Positions 11,206 to 20,168 of a stretch of DNA of 64,000 nucleotides are shown piece after piece. The position numbers and the translations under genes are program-made. This DNA comes from Steroidobacteraceae bacterium (GTDB taxonomy: Bacteria; Pseudomonadota; Gammaproteobacteria; Steroidobacterales; Steroidobacteraceae). Under the pieces are notes generated by a model that had not been told where the DNA came from, ran no database searches, and saw nothing but the letters and a program-made list of their open reading frames with translations. The stretch lies in the NCBI GenBank assembly GCA_025458905.1, contig JALORN010000016.1, positions 1-64,000 on the forward strand, in the 5' to 3' direction. Each line of letters begins with the position of its first letter. The first letter of the stretch is position 1.

Positions 11206-11505
11206 ATGGCTCTGACCAAAGCTGAGATGGCCGAAGCGCTGTTCAACCAGCTCGGGCTGAACAAGCGCGAGGCGCGCGAGCTCGTCGACCTGCTGTTCGA
11301 GGAGCTGCGTGCGGCCCTGTCCAATGGCGAGCAGGTGAAGCTCTCGGGCTTCGGCAACTTCGACCTCCGCGACAAGAATCAACGCCCCGGCCGCAACCCC
11401 AAGACCGGCGAGGAGATCCCCATCAGCGCGCGGCGCGTGGTGACCTTCCGTCCGGGACAAAAACTAAAGGCACGTGTCGAGGCCTATGCTGGAAGCAAAG
11501 AATAA
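11206..11505 (+). CDS. ihfA: Integration host factor alpha subunit
   Basis: The 99-residue DNA-bending protein has the HU/IHF signature [21 protein letters not shown], including the proline that intercalates into DNA. It begins [18 protein letters not shown], characteristic of IHF-alpha rather than HU. With IHF-beta it sharply bends DNA and assists sigma-54 promoters, which is relevant to the flagellar genes in this window. It lies 15 nt after pheT, the classical order. Confidence 0.98.
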   Translation: MALTKAEMAEALFNQLGLNKREARELVDLLFEELRAALSNGEQVKLSGFGNFDLRDKNQRPGRNPKTGEEIPISARRVVTFRPGQKLKARVEAYAGSKE

Positions 11506-11842
11506 CGACGAGCTGCCGGCGATTCCCGGCAAGCGCTACTTCACCATCGGTGAGGTCAGCGAGCTCTGCGGCGTCAAGCCGCACGTGCTGCGCTACTGGG
11601 AGCAGGAGTTCCCGCAGCTCAAGCCGGTCAAGCGGCGCGGCAACCGGCGCTACTACCAGCGCCAGGACGTCATCGTCATCCGCCAGATCCGCAGCCTGCT
11701 CTACGAGCAGGGTTTCACCATCGGCGGCGCGCGCAACAAGCTGCAGGGCGAGGAAGCGCGCTCGGACGTCAGCCAGAGCCAGCAGATCGTCAAGCAGCTG
11801 CGGATCGAGCTCGAGGAGCTGCTGCGCATCCTGAGGCGCTGA
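11486..11842 (+). CDS. MerR-family transcriptional regulator following ihfA
   Basis: The 118-residue protein has an N-terminal winged helix of MerR type ([24 protein letters not shown], residues 18-42) and [13 protein letters not shown], then a short dimerisation helix. It has no metal-binding cysteines. Homologues follow ihfA in many gammaproteobacteria, and their target is not well defined. The gene overlaps the ihfA end by 20 nt. ATG 11486 gives the N-terminus [18 protein letters not shown] usual for the family; a GTG at 11474 is the alternative. Confidence 0.9.
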   Translation: MLEAKNNDELPAIPGKRYFTIGEVSELCGVKPHVLRYWEQEFPQLKPVKRRGNRRYYQRQDVIVIRQIRSLLYEQGFTIGGARNKLQGEEARSDVSQSQQIVKQLRIELEELLRILRR

Positions 11843-11921
11843 GGATCCCGGGCAGCCGGCAGCTTCCTCGAGGCGGCGCAACGCCGGCATCAAGCGGCGG
11901 CCCAAGCCCTGCGGGACACGG

Positions 11922-11927
11922 TACAAT
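11922..11927 (+). promoter_or_regulatory. -10 element of tRNA-Pro promoter
   Basis: TACAAT lies 20 nt before the mature tRNA-Pro 5' end. No good -35 hexamer is visible at 16-18 nt spacing. Confidence 0.45.
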
Positions 11928-11946
11928 CTCGGTTCGAACCCTCGGT

Positions 11947-12023
11947 CGGGGCGTGGCGCAGCCTGGTAGCGCACTTGCATGGGGTGCAAGGGGTCCCGAG
12001 TTCAAATCTCGGCGCCCCGACCA
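11947..12023 (+). tRNA. tRNA-Pro (GGG)
   Basis: The 77-nt cloverleaf has acceptor arms CGGGGCG and CGCCCCG, the D-arm GCGCAGCCTGGTAGCGC typical of tRNA-Pro, an anticodon loop ATGGGGT in a CTTGC/GCAAG stem giving anticodon GGG, and an encoded ACCA end. Confidence 0.97.
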
Positions 12024-12173
12024 ACTTCTACCCCGCCTTTCGGCTCCTGCCGGATTCGCATGCGGCTGACGTAACCGTCCACTTACAGCCGCTATCGCCT
12101 GCGTCCTAGGTGGCCTGACCGACGCAGGCGCCATCTTGCCCCCCGGGTCCGTTCACAACCGAGGGCAAGACTG

Positions 12174-12746
12174 ATGGAAACCACCCGTACCACCACTTCC
12201 GGCGGCGCGAGCCGTCCGGCCATCCCGAACGAGCAGGGCATGATGACGGGGCTCTTCAAGGACCGCGACAGCGCGATCGCCGCCTACGAGAGCCTGAAGT
12301 CGCGCGGCTACACGGACGACGACATCAACGTCGTGATGTCGGAGGACACTCGCAAGCAGCATTTCTCCGGCGGGTCTGGTGTGCAGACGGAGATCGGCAA
12401 CAAGGCGGCCAAGGGGGCCGGCGTCGGCGGCGCCCTGGGCGGCACCGTCGGGGCGGTCGCGGCGGGCATCGCGGCGGTGGGCACCTCGATCGCGATCCCG
12501 GGGCTCGGGCTCGTGGTGGCGGGTCCGATCGCGGCGGCGCTCGCGGGTGCAGGGGCCGGGGGTGCCGCGGGCAGCATCCTCGGGGCGCTGGTGGGTGCCG
12601 GCATACCCGAGGAGCGGGTCAAGCACTACGAGGGCGGCCTGAAGCAGGGCGGCGTCCTGATCGGGGTGCGGCCGCGTTCGAGCGCGGATGCCGAGTACCT
12701 GCGGCAGCAGTGGACGGAGCGGCGCGGCGAGCACGTCTACATGTAG
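12174..12746 (+). CDS. General stress protein 17M-like domain protein with glycine zipper
   Basis: This 190-residue protein has an N-terminal ferredoxin-like module (GLFKDRDSAIAAYESLKSRG) seen in general stress protein 17M-type proteins. It is followed by a long Gly/Ala-rich glycine-zipper segment (about residues 75-145) that could insert into or associate with membrane. The end repeats the alpha/beta theme (EERVKHYEGGLKQGGVLIGVRP). Family members are linked to osmotic and general stress, but a biochemical role is not established. It appears monocistronic, with a hairpin 64 nt after the stop codon. Confidence 0.7.
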   Translation: METTRTTTSGGASRPAIPNEQGMMTGLFKDRDSAIAAYESLKSRGYTDDDINVVMSEDTRKQHFSGGSGVQTEIGNKAAKGAGVGGALGGTVGAVAAGIAAVGTSIAIPGLGLVVAGPIAAALAGAGAGGAAGSILGALVGAGIPEERVKHYEGGLKQGGVLIGVRPRSSADAEYLRQQWTERRGEHVYM

Positions 12747-12810
12747 GTCGACGACGCCGATCGCGAGGCGGGCCGTACCGGGCGACCGGGCGGCCTTCGC
12801 CGCCACGGCC

Positions 12811-12830
12811 GGGTGCGTACTTGCGCACCC
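12811..12830 (+). terminator. Hairpin after stress-protein gene
   Basis: GGGTGCG (12811-12817) and CGCACCC (12824-12830) form a perfect 7-bp stem with a 6-nt loop. No T tract follows, so a terminator role is tentative. Confidence 0.3.
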
Positions 12831-12933
12831 GATTCCGTGGCATCGAGAACCCGATCCGGGCATGCTCGCCGCATCGCCCGGTAGGACAGGGCCTACGCCT
12901 GCCGGATCCCGAGAACTCGAAAGAGGATCCGAG

Positions 12934-13527
12934 ATGTCGCACCGCGGATTGATTTCGTTCCTGCTGCTGTGGGGGGCGAGCACTCCCGTCTGGGCCGCTG
13001 GCACGGCCCGCTGGGCTGCCGGCACCACGGTAGCCGGCGAGGCTTCCGGCAGGGTGGCCTCGGTCGCCGCGCGACGCTTCGAGGCGACGCTGGACCCGTT
13101 CGAGGAAGTCCCGGCGATTTCCTCCGATGCTCAAGGTTGGATCGTGCTCGAGGTCGAGCCGGGCGGGGACGTGCTGCGCTACGAACTCCGCTATGAGGGC
13201 CTGGAGGGAAGGGTCTCCCAGGCTCACCTGCACTTCGGTCAGGCCGGGGTGAACGGCGGCGTGCTCGCCTGGCTTTGCGGCACGGCCGATGCCCCGGGAC
13301 CCGCCGATACGCCGGACTGTCCCGACGGGGGCGGTGTCGTCTCCGGAAAGCTATCGGCGGGCGAGGTGACCGGCGCTACGGCCCAGGGTGTCCCGCCGGG
13401 TGGATTCCAGGCACTGTTGCAGGCGCTGCGCGCAGGGTTGGTCTACGCCAACGTGCACAGCTCGGCGTTCCCGGGGGGCGAGGCACGCGGCCAGCTGCGG
13501 GGACCCCGGCAGGGCGCGGCGCGCTAG
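12934..13527 (+). CDS. Exported CHRD-domain protein
   Basis: The 197-residue protein has an N-terminal signal sequence (RGLISFLLLWGASTPVWAAG) and a CHRD domain, a beta-sandwich module named after chordin. It is recognisable by FEATLDPFEEVPAISSDAQG, the QAHLHFGQAGVNGGV histidine motif and the final VYANVHSSAFPGGEARGQL. Bacterial CHRD proteins are secreted and their function is unknown. ATG 12934 follows an AGAGGA ribosome site. It is separate from the downstream leuC-like operon by 76 nt. Confidence 0.8.
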   Translation: MSHRGLISFLLLWGASTPVWAAGTARWAAGTTVAGEASGRVASVAARRFEATLDPFEEVPAISSDAQGWIVLEVEPGGDVLRYELRYEGLEGRVSQAHLHFGQAGVNGGVLAWLCGTADAPGPADTPDCPDGGGVVSGKLSAGEVTGATAQGVPPGGFQALLQALRAGLVYANVHSSAFPGGEARGQLRGPRQGAAR

Positions 13528-13603
13528 GCCTGCGACCGGCGATCGGCCGGGCCGGGTCCGGGCCTCGGCCGGGACGGGCCCGGCAGCGCATAATGCGCGG
13601 ATC

Positions 13604-15010
13604 ATGGCGCGCACGCTGTTCGACAAGCTCTGGGCCCAGCACGAGGTCCTCGCCCTCGGCGGGTCGGTCTCGCTGATCGCGATCGATCGCATCTTCCTCC
13701 ACGAACGCACCGGGTCGGTGGCGCTGAAGAGCCTGCGGCAGGCCGGGCGGCCGGTCGTGGACCCCGGCCGGGTGTTCTGCACGATGGACCACATCGTCGA
13801 CACCCTCCCGGGCCGGGGCGACGAGACGCGGATGCCCGGCGGCAGGGCCTTCATCGTCGAGACGCGGGAAGCCGCGGCCGAGGCGGGGATCCGGGTGTTC
13901 GACGTGCGCGATCCGCAGCAGGGTATCGTGCACGTCATCTCGCCGGAGCTCGGCATCGTGCTGCCCGGAGCGACGGTGGTCTGCCCGGACAGCCATACCT
14001 GCACCCAGGGGGCGATGGGTGCGCTGGCCTGGGGCATCGGTTCGACCGAGGCGGAGCATGCGCTCGCCACGGGCACGCTGCGGGTCGAGAAGCCGAAGAC
14101 CCTGCGGGTGCGGTTCGAAGGGCGCCTCGCGCCCGGGGTCACGGCCAAGGACCTGACGCTCGCGCTGATCTCGCGGCATGGGTCGGTGGGTGGCAACGGC
14201 TATGCCGTGGAATATGCCGGCAGCGCGGTCCGCGACCTGGAGATCGAGGCGCGGCTGACCCTCTGCAACATGGCGACCGAGTTCTCGGCTTTCACCGGGA
14301 TGATCGCGCCGGACGAGAAGACCTTCGACTACCTGCGGGGCAGGCCATACGCCCCCCGCGGCGAGGCGTTCGAGCGGGCCGTCGCGCAGTGGCGCGAGCT
14401 CGCCAGCGACCCCGACGCGACCTTCGACCGCGAGATCCTGATCGAGGTCGACGAGCTCGCGCCGATGGTCACCTGGGGAACGAGCCCGCAGCACGCGGTG
14501 CCGGTGACGGGCGTGGTGCCCGCCGTGCAGGACAGTGGCACGGCGTCCGAAGCCTACGAGCGCGCCCTGAAATACATGGGGCTCGAGCCGGGCGCGCGAC
14601 TCGGCGAGCTCAAGATCGACGCGGCCTTCATCGGTTCCTGCACCAACAGCCGCATCTCCGACCTGCGGCGAGCGGCCGCGATCCTCAGGGGCAGGCGCGT
14701 CGCGCCCGGCGTGCGCGCGATCTGCGTCCCGGGTTCGATGACGGTCAAGCGCCAGGCCGAGGCCGAGGGGCTCGACCAGGTGTTCCGCGACGCCGGTTTC
14801 GAGTGGCGCGAGTCGGGCTGCTCGATGTGCTTCTTCGCCGGTGGCGAGAGCTTCGGCGCCCGGGAGCGGGTGGTGTCCTCGACCAACCGCAACTTCGAGA
14901 GCCGGCAGGGGCCGGAGACGCGCACCCACCTCGCGAGCCCGGAGACCGTCGCGGCGAGCGCGATCGCCGGCCGGATCGCCGACGCGCGCGCGCTGTCGCG
15001 CGCGGCCTGA
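13604..15010 (+). CDS. leuC: Aconitase-family hydro-lyase large subunit (LeuC-like; possible citraconate/(R)-citramalate hydratase)
   Basis: This 468-residue protein aligns along its length with the large subunit of 3-isopropylmalate dehydratase and keeps the three cysteines that hold the 4Fe-4S cluster (GSCTNSR, then GCSMC). It departs from genuine LeuC at normally strict positions: HERTGSVALKSLR replaces the usual HEVTSPQAF segment, and RERVVSSTNRNFESRQG replaces GERCASTSNRNFEGRQG. Those regions sit near the substrate pocket. No other leucine genes are nearby. The next genes encode the small subunit, a lyase and a CoA-transferase, which suggests a C5 branched dicarboxylate such as citraconate rather than isopropylmalate. 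Family assignment is firm; the substrate is inference. Confidence 0.85.
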   Translation: MARTLFDKLWAQHEVLALGGSVSLIAIDRIFLHERTGSVALKSLRQAGRPVVDPGRVFCTMDHIVDTLPGRGDETRMPGGRAFIVETREAAAEAGIRVFDVRDPQQGIVHVISPELGIVLPGATVVCPDSHTCTQGAMGALAWGIGSTEAEHALATGTLRVEKPKTLRVRFEGRLAPGVTAKDLTLALISRHGSVGGNGYAVEYAGSAVRDLEIEARLTLCNMATEFSAFTGMIAPDEKTFDYLRGRPYAPRGEAFERAVAQWRELASDPDATFDREILIEVDELAPMVTWGTSPQHAVPVTGVVPAVQDSGTASEAYERALKYMGLEPGARLGELKIDAAFIGSCTNSRISDLRRAAAILRGRRVAPGVRAICVPGSMTVKRQAEAEGLDQVFRDAGFEWRESGCSMCFFAGGESFGARERVVSSTNRNFESRQGPETRTHLASPETVAASAIAGRIADARALSRAA

Positions 15011-15068
15011 GCTCGGTCCTCGGCCTGCCTGCCGCCGGCGACACCCGAACCGCAGACCGCGAAACGCC

Positions 15069-15713
15069 ATGGAAAAGTTCGACACGCTGACCGCCGTCGC
15101 CGCGCCGCTGCTGCGCGACAACATCGACACCGATGCGATCATTCCCTCGCGCGAGATGAAATCCGTCTCCAAGACCGGGCTCGCCGCCGGCCTGTTCGCC
15201 GGCTGGCGCTACACCGCCATCGGCGGGCGCGAGCCGAATCCGGACTTCGTGCTGAACCAGCCTGCGTACGCCGGCACCCGCATCATCCTCGGCGGCAGCA
15301 ACTTCGGCTGCGGCTCGAGCCGCGAGCACGCCGTCTGGGCCCTGCACGAATACGGGATCCGCGCGGTCATCGCGCCGTCGTTCGCGCCGATCTTCTTCGG
15401 CAACTGCATCCGCAACGGCATCGTGCCGGCGCGCCTGCCCTCCGACGCCGTCGCTGCGCTCGCGGCCTGGGTGGAGCAGGACCCCGCCGTGCACCGCATC
15501 ACCGTGGATCTCGAGGCGCAGCGGGTCACGACCGCCGCCGGCGCCTCGCACCGCTTCGAGCTCGACGAGGAGCCGAAGGCGATGCTGCTCGAGGGCCTCG
15601 ACGCGATCGACCTGACGCTCAAGCAGCGCGCGGCCATCGAGGCGTTTCGCGCGCGCGACCGCGCCGCGCGCCCGTGGATCTACTTGGACGACCCCCGAAC
15701 CGTTTCAACCTGA
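15069..15713 (+). CDS. leuD: Aconitase-family hydro-lyase small subunit (LeuD-like)
   Basis: The 214-residue swivel-domain subunit pairs with the LeuC-like protein to form the active site. It contains DNIDTDAIIPSREMK, the conserved NFGCGSSREHAVWAL loop and IAPSFAPIFFGNCIRNGIVP. Relative to typical LeuD it has V for P after SREHA and NCIRNG where LeuD has NSFNNQ, again pointing to a different substrate pocket. It begins 58 nt after the large subunit and ends 15 nt before the lyase gene. Confidence 0.85.
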   Translation: MEKFDTLTAVAAPLLRDNIDTDAIIPSREMKSVSKTGLAAGLFAGWRYTAIGGREPNPDFVLNQPAYAGTRIILGGSNFGCGSSREHAVWALHEYGIRAVIAPSFAPIFFGNCIRNGIVPARLPSDAVAALAAWVEQDPAVHRITVDLEAQRVTTAAGASHRFELDEEPKAMLLEGLDAIDLTLKQRAAIEAFRARDRAARPWIYLDDPRTVST

Positions 15714-15728
15714 ACTGGGACAACCTGG

Positions 15729-16679
15729 ATGGACATCCTGATCAGCGAAGTCGGGCCGCGCGACGGCCTGCAGAGCATCAAGAACATCATGCCGCTCGAG
15801 GCGAAGAAGGCGTGGATCGACGCCGAGGCGGCCGCGGGCGTCACCGAGATCGAGGTCGGCAGCTTCGTGCCGGCGAAGCTGCTGCCGCAGCTCGCCGACA
15901 CTGCGGAGGTGGTGCGGCACGCGCGCACGATCCCGGGGCTCACCGTGGCCGTGCTGGTGCCGAACCTGAAGGGCGCGGAGGCCGCGGTCGAGGCGGGCGC
16001 CCACAAGATCACGATCCCGCTGTCGGCGTCCGAGACGCACAGCCTCAAGAACGTGCGGCGCACGCACGCGCAGATGCTCGACGAGACGCGTGGCATCGTC
16101 GCGCTGCTGCGCAGCCTGCCGAAGGAGCGGCGCCCGACGTTCGAGGGCGGGCTCTCGACCGCCTTCGGCTGCACGATCGAGGGCGACGTGCCGGCCGACA
16201 AGGTGGTGCGGCTGGCCGAGCAGTTGATGGAGGCGGGTTGCGACGAGGTGGGCCTCTCGGACACCACCGGCTACGCGAATCCGGCGCAGGTGAAGACCCT
16301 GGTGCGGCGCGTGCGCGCGGCGGTCGGCGAACATGCGCTTTCCGGCCTGCACCTGCACAACACGCGTGGGCTCGGCCTCGCCAACGTGGTCGCGGGCCTC
16401 GAGGTCGGCATCACGACCTTCGATTCCTCGCTCGGCGGGCTCGGGGGCTGTCCGTTCGCGCCGGGCGCCTCGGGCAACATCGTGACCGAGGACCTGGTGT
16501 TCATGCTCGAGGCGATGGGGCTGCGCACCGGCATCGACCTGCCGAGGCTGCTGAAGGTGCGCGACATCCTGCGCGCCGCGCTGCCGGGCGACGAGCTCTA
16601 CGGGTTCACGCCGGACGCGGGCCTGCCGCTCGGCTTCCGGCCGGCGACCGTGCGCGTCCCCGACTCGCAGGTGGCCTGA
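15729..16679 (+). CDS. HMG-CoA lyase family protein, possible (R)-citramalyl-CoA lyase
   Basis: The 316-residue TIM-barrel enzyme belongs to the hydroxymethylglutaryl-CoA lyase family. Visible features are EVGPRDGLQ near the start (catalytic Arg and Asp), the HLHNTRGLG metal histidines and the loop GLGGCPFAPGASGN with its catalytic cysteine. HMG-CoA lyase yields acetyl-CoA and acetoacetate. Members of the same family cleave (R)-citramalyl-CoA to acetyl-CoA and pyruvate, as characterised in Chloroflexus. The adjacent class III CoA-transferase and LeuCD-like hydro-lyase, and the absence of leucine-degradation genes, favour the second reaction. The alternative is true HMG-CoA lyase. Confidence 0.85.
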   Translation: MDILISEVGPRDGLQSIKNIMPLEAKKAWIDAEAAAGVTEIEVGSFVPAKLLPQLADTAEVVRHARTIPGLTVAVLVPNLKGAEAAVEAGAHKITIPLSASETHSLKNVRRTHAQMLDETRGIVALLRSLPKERRPTFEGGLSTAFGCTIEGDVPADKVVRLAEQLMEAGCDEVGLSDTTGYANPAQVKTLVRRVRAAVGEHALSGLHLHNTRGLGLANVVAGLEVGITTFDSSLGGLGGCPFAPGASGNIVTEDLVFMLEAMGLRTGIDLPRLLKVRDILRAALPGDELYGFTPDAGLPLGFRPATVRVPDSQVA

Positions 16680-16680
16680 C

Positions 16681-17868
16681 ATGACGAGCACAGCGCAGGA
16701 CCTGCCGCTGCAGGGCATCCAGGTCGTCGAGTTCACGCACATGGTGATGGGACCGGCGGTCGGCGCCATCCTGGTGGAGCTCGGCGCAGAGGTGGTGCGG
16801 GTCGAGCCGGTCGGCGGCGACTCGACCCGCGAGCTGCGCGGCTCGGGCGCGGGCTACTTCCCGATGTACAACCGCAGCAAGAAGAGCATCTGCCTCGACC
16901 TCAAGAATCCGCAGGGGCTCGCGGTCGCGAAGGACCTGTGCCGGCGCGCCGACGTCGTCGTCGAGAACTTCCGCACCGGCACGATGGACAAGCTCGGCCT
17001 CGGCTACGCGGCGCTCTCGGCGGACAACCCGCGGCTGATCTACTGCTCGGAGAAGGGTTTCCTCTCCGGGCCCTACGAGCATCGCACGGCGCTCGACGAG
17101 GTCACGCAGATGATGGGCGGTCTCGCCTACATGACGGGCCCGCCGGGCCGGCCGCTGCGCGCGGGCACCTCGGTGATCGACGTCACGGGCGGCATGTTCG
17201 GTGCGATCGCGATCCTCGCGGCGATCGAGCAGCGTCATCGCACGGGGCGCGGCCAGAAGGTCGGCAGCGCGCTGTTCGAGACCACGGTCTACCTGGTCGG
17301 CCAGCACATGGCGCAGATGGCGGTCACCGGCCAGGCGGCGAAGCCGATGCCGGTGCGCATCTCGGCCTGGGCCATCTACGACGTGTTCGAGACCGGCGAC
17401 GGCGAGCAGGTGTTCGTGGGCATCGTCTCGGACGGCCTGTGGCAGAAGTTCTGCGAGTCGTTCGGGCAGGCGGCGCTCGGCGCGGACCCGAACTACAGGA
17501 CCAACGCGCAGCGCGTCGCGGCGCGCGACGTGCTGCTGCCGAAGGTGCGCGAACTGTTCAAGGGCTTCAGCAAGGCCGAGCTGGTCGCGCGCCTCGAGCG
17601 CACCGGCCTGCCGTTCGCGCCGATCGGCAAGCCCGAGGACATGTTCGACGACCCGCACCTCGCGGCGAGCGGTGGCCTCGGCGAGGTGACGCTGCCCGAT
17701 GGGCGCCGCTCGAAGCTGCCGATACTGCCGATCGAGATGGACGGCCGTCGGCCGAGCGCCGGAGGCCAGCTCGCCAAGGTCGGCGAGCACAGCGTCGAGG
17801 TGCTGCGCGCGCTCGGCTACGACCAGGCGCGCATCGACGCGCTGCTGCAGGACAAGGCCGTGGCCTGA
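16681..17868 (+). CDS. Class III (CaiB/BaiF) CoA-transferase, possible succinyl-CoA:citramalate CoA-transferase
   Basis: The 395-residue protein shows the family III fold: VVEFTHMVMGPAVGAILVELGAEVVRVE at the start, NRSKKSICLDLK, VVVENFRTGTMDKLGLGY, and a catalytic aspartate probably in TALDEVTQMMGG at about residue 140. These enzymes move CoA between carboxylic acids by acyl-aspartyl intermediates. The gene starts 1 nt after the lyase stop, so it is translationally linked. In Chloroflexus a class III succinyl-CoA:D-citramalate CoA-transferase works with an HMGL-family citramalyl-CoA lyase, the same pairing as here. The exact acid is inferred. Confidence 0.85.
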   Translation: MTSTAQDLPLQGIQVVEFTHMVMGPAVGAILVELGAEVVRVEPVGGDSTRELRGSGAGYFPMYNRSKKSICLDLKNPQGLAVAKDLCRRADVVVENFRTGTMDKLGLGYAALSADNPRLIYCSEKGFLSGPYEHRTALDEVTQMMGGLAYMTGPPGRPLRAGTSVIDVTGGMFGAIAILAAIEQRHRTGRGQKVGSALFETTVYLVGQHMAQMAVTGQAAKPMPVRISAWAIYDVFETGDGEQVFVGIVSDGLWQKFCESFGQAALGADPNYRTNAQRVAARDVLLPKVRELFKGFSKAELVARLERTGLPFAPIGKPEDMFDDPHLAASGGLGEVTLPDGRRSKLPILPIEMDGRRPSAGGQLAKVGEHSVEVLRALGYDQARIDALLQDKAVA

Positions 17869-17871
17869 GGG

Positions 17872-19323
17872 TCAGACGTCGCCGGCCGGCGGCGGCAGGA
17901 TCTTCCCCGGGTTCAGGATGTTCCCCGGGTCGAGCGCGCGCTTCAGCGCGCGCATGACCGCGAGGGTGGCCGGGTCGCGCTCGCGGGCGAGGAAGCGCAT
18001 CTTGTGCAGGCCGATGCCGTGCTCGCCGGTGCAGGTGCCGCCCAGGGCGAGCGCCCGCTCGGTCAGGCGGTCGTTGGCCGCCTCGGCCCGCGCGCGCTCT
18101 GCGGCGTCGTCCGGGTCCACGAGGATCAGCACGTGGAAGTTGCCGTCGCCGACGTGGCCGATGATCGCGGTCTCGAGGCTGCTGGCGTCCAGGTCCTCGC
18201 GGGTGCGCTCGATGCACTCGGCGAGCCGCGAGATCGGCACGCAGACGTCGGTGGTCACGCTGCGCGAACCGGGCCGCAGCTGCAACATCGCGAAATAGGC
18301 CATGTGGCGCGCCTGCCAGAGCCGGGTGCGCTCCTCCGGATGGACGGCCCATTCGAAGCCGCCGCCCCCTTCCTCGGTGGCGATGGCCTGCACGCTCTCG
18401 GCCTGCTCGCGCACCGCGGCGGCGCTGCCGTGGAACTCCATGAGCAGCAGCGGCGACTCGCGCAGCGCGAGGTGGCTGTGGCGGTTGACCGCGCGCACCG
18501 CGAGGGCATCCAGCAGCTCGCAGCGCGCGATCGGGATGCCCGACTGGATCACGAGGCTCGCGGTGCGCACCGCGGCGGCGACGTCGGGGAAGTGGCAGAG
18601 CGCGGCGCTCATCGCCTCCGGCAGCGGGTGCAGGCGCAGCGTCACCTCGGTGATCACCGCCAGCGTGCCCTCGCTGCCTACCAGCAGGCGCGTCAGGTCA
18701 TAGCCGGCGGAGCTCTTGCGGGCGCGGGTGCCGGTGTGGATGGTCTCGCCGGCGGCCGTGACGGCGGTCAGCGCCAGCACGTTCTCGCGCATCGTGCCGT
18801 AGCGCACGGCGTTGGTGCCGCTCGCGCCGGTGGCGCACATCCCGCCGAGCGTCGCATCGGCACCGGGGTCGATCGGGAAGAAGAGGCCGCTGCCGCGCAG
18901 CGCGTCGTTCAGCGCGAGCCGGGACACGCCCGCCTGCACGGTGGCGGTGAGGTCCTCCGGCTCGATGCGCAGCACGCGGTCGAGCCGGGTCAGGTCGAGG
19001 CTCATGCCGCCGTCGACCGCGAGCACGTGGCCCTCGAGCGAGGAACCTGCGCCGAACGGTATCAGCGGCACACCGTGGCGGGCAGCGATGCGCACGGCGT
19101 CGACGACGTCCTCGTGGGAGTGCGCGTAGACCACCGCGTCGGGCGGTGGCACGTCGAGCGGCGACTCGTCGCGGCCGTGGTGTTCGCGCACCGCGCGGGC
19201 GACGGAACACTGCGGCCCGAAGCGGGCCTGCAACTCGGCGAGCGCCGCGGCGGCCAGGGGCCGCCGCGAGGCGTGCGCGGCGGGCCGGGCCGCGCGGGGA
19301 GTGGTCGTGGCGGGATCGCTCAT
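17872..19323 (-). CDS. FAD-linked oxidase, D-lactate dehydrogenase (cytochrome)/GlcD family
   Basis: The 483-residue flavoprotein has a PCMH-type FAD-binding domain (PLIPFGAGSSLEGHV, PGADATLGGMCATGASGTNAVRYG, LLVGSEGTLAVITEVTLRL) and a C-terminal cap ending GGTCTGEHGIGLHKMRFL and DPGNILNPGKI. This is the pattern of D-2-hydroxyacid dehydrogenases that pass electrons to cytochrome c or quinone. ATG 19323 gives the normal family N-terminus. It converges on the CoA-transferase with 3 nt between stop codons, and is divergent from cysQ. It may oxidise a D-hydroxyacid related to the neighbouring operon, but D-lactate is the default substrate. Confidence 0.88.
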   Translation of the reverse strand: MSDPATTTPRAARPAAHASRRPLAAAALAELQARFGPQCSVARAVREHHGRDESPLDVPPPDAVVYAHSHEDVVDAVRIAARHGVPLIPFGAGSSLEGHVLAVDGGMSLDLTRLDRVLRIEPEDLTATVQAGVSRLALNDALRGSGLFFPIDPGADATLGGMCATGASGTNAVRYGTMRENVLALTAVTAAGETIHTGTRARKSSAGYDLTRLLVGSEGTLAVITEVTLRLHPLPEAMSAALCHFPDVAAAVRTASLVIQSGIPIARCELLDALAVRAVNRHSHLALRESPLLLMEFHGSAAAVREQAESVQAIATEEGGGGFEWAVHPEERTRLWQARHMAYFAMLQLRPGSRSVTTDVCVPISRLAECIERTREDLDASSLETAIIGHVGDGNFHVLILVDPDDAAERARAEAANDRLTERALALGGTCTGEHGIGLHKMRFLARERDPATLAVMRALKRALDPGNILNPGKILPPPAGDV

Positions 19324-19394
19324 GGCGAGCGGGGACGCTACCACACCTGCGCGGGGCTGGATGTCGCGCAGGGTTCGTGCTCTGCTTGCCGGCG

Positions 19395-20168
19395 ATGACG
19401 ATGCTGGACAGCCTGGTCGAGGCGGCACGTGCAGCCGGCGATGCGATCCTGCGCATCCGGGCCGCCGGTTTCGCGGTCGACCACAAGCGCGATGCGAGCC
19501 CGGTGACGGCCGCGGATCATGCAGCCGAAGACGTGCTGCTCGCGCACCTAGCACGGCGCGCGCCCGGGATCCCGGTGGTGGCCGAGGAGGCGGTCGCGGC
19601 CGGCGTGATCCCGGAGACCGGGGAGCGCTTCTTCCTGGTGGATCCGCTCGATGGCACCCGGGAGTTCGTCGCCGGGCGCGACGAGTTCACCGTGAACGTG
19701 GCGCTGGTGGAGCGCGGGCGCGCCGTGCTGGGTGTCGTGCATGCGCCGGCACTCGGGCGCTGCTTCGCCGGCGACGTGGCGGCGTCACGTGCCTTCGAGT
19801 TGCGGCGCAGCGACGACGGCTCGACGCGGAGCCTGCCGTTGCGCGTGCGGGCGCCGGCGCCCGGTCGACTCGTCGCCGTCGCCTCGCGATCGCACGCTTC
19901 GCCGCAGACCCGGGGCTGGCTCGAGGCGCAGGGCATCGCCGAATGCGTCGCGATCGGCTCCTCCCTCAAGTTCTGCCTGCTCGCCGCCGGCGAAGCCGAC
20001 GTCTACCCGCGATTCGGCCCGACCATGGAGTGGGACACGGCCGCGGGCGACGCGGTGCTCGGTGCCGCCGGGGGCGTGGTGCTCGCGCCGGACGGCGCGC
20101 CGCTGCGCTACGGCAAGCCGGGCTTCCGCAACACGGACTTCATCGCCTCGGCCGCGCCGCCCCGTTGA
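19395..20168 (+). CDS. cysQ: 3'(2'),5'-bisphosphate nucleotidase CysQ
   Basis: The 257-residue enzyme belongs to the inositol monophosphatase fold. It shows the metal-binding motifs DPLDGTREF (residues about 82-90), an upstream EE in VVAEEAV and the distal WDTAAGDAVLGAAGG. CysQ removes the 3'-phosphate from PAP/PAPS formed in sulfate assimilation. TREF after the DG and the KPGFRNTDF end favour CysQ over SuhB. ATG 19395 is used; ATG 19401 two codons later is equally possible, and neither has a strong ribosome site. Confidence 0.92.
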   Translation: MTMLDSLVEAARAAGDAILRIRAAGFAVDHKRDASPVTAADHAAEDVLLAHLARRAPGIPVVAEEAVAAGVIPETGERFFLVDPLDGTREFVAGRDEFTVNVALVERGRAVLGVVHAPALGRCFAGDVAASRAFELRRSDDGSTRSLPLRVRAPAPGRLVAVASRSHASPQTRGWLEAQGIAECVAIGSSLKFCLLAAGEADVYPRFGPTMEWDTAAGDAVLGAAGGVVLAPDGAPLRYGKPGFRNTDFIASAAPPR

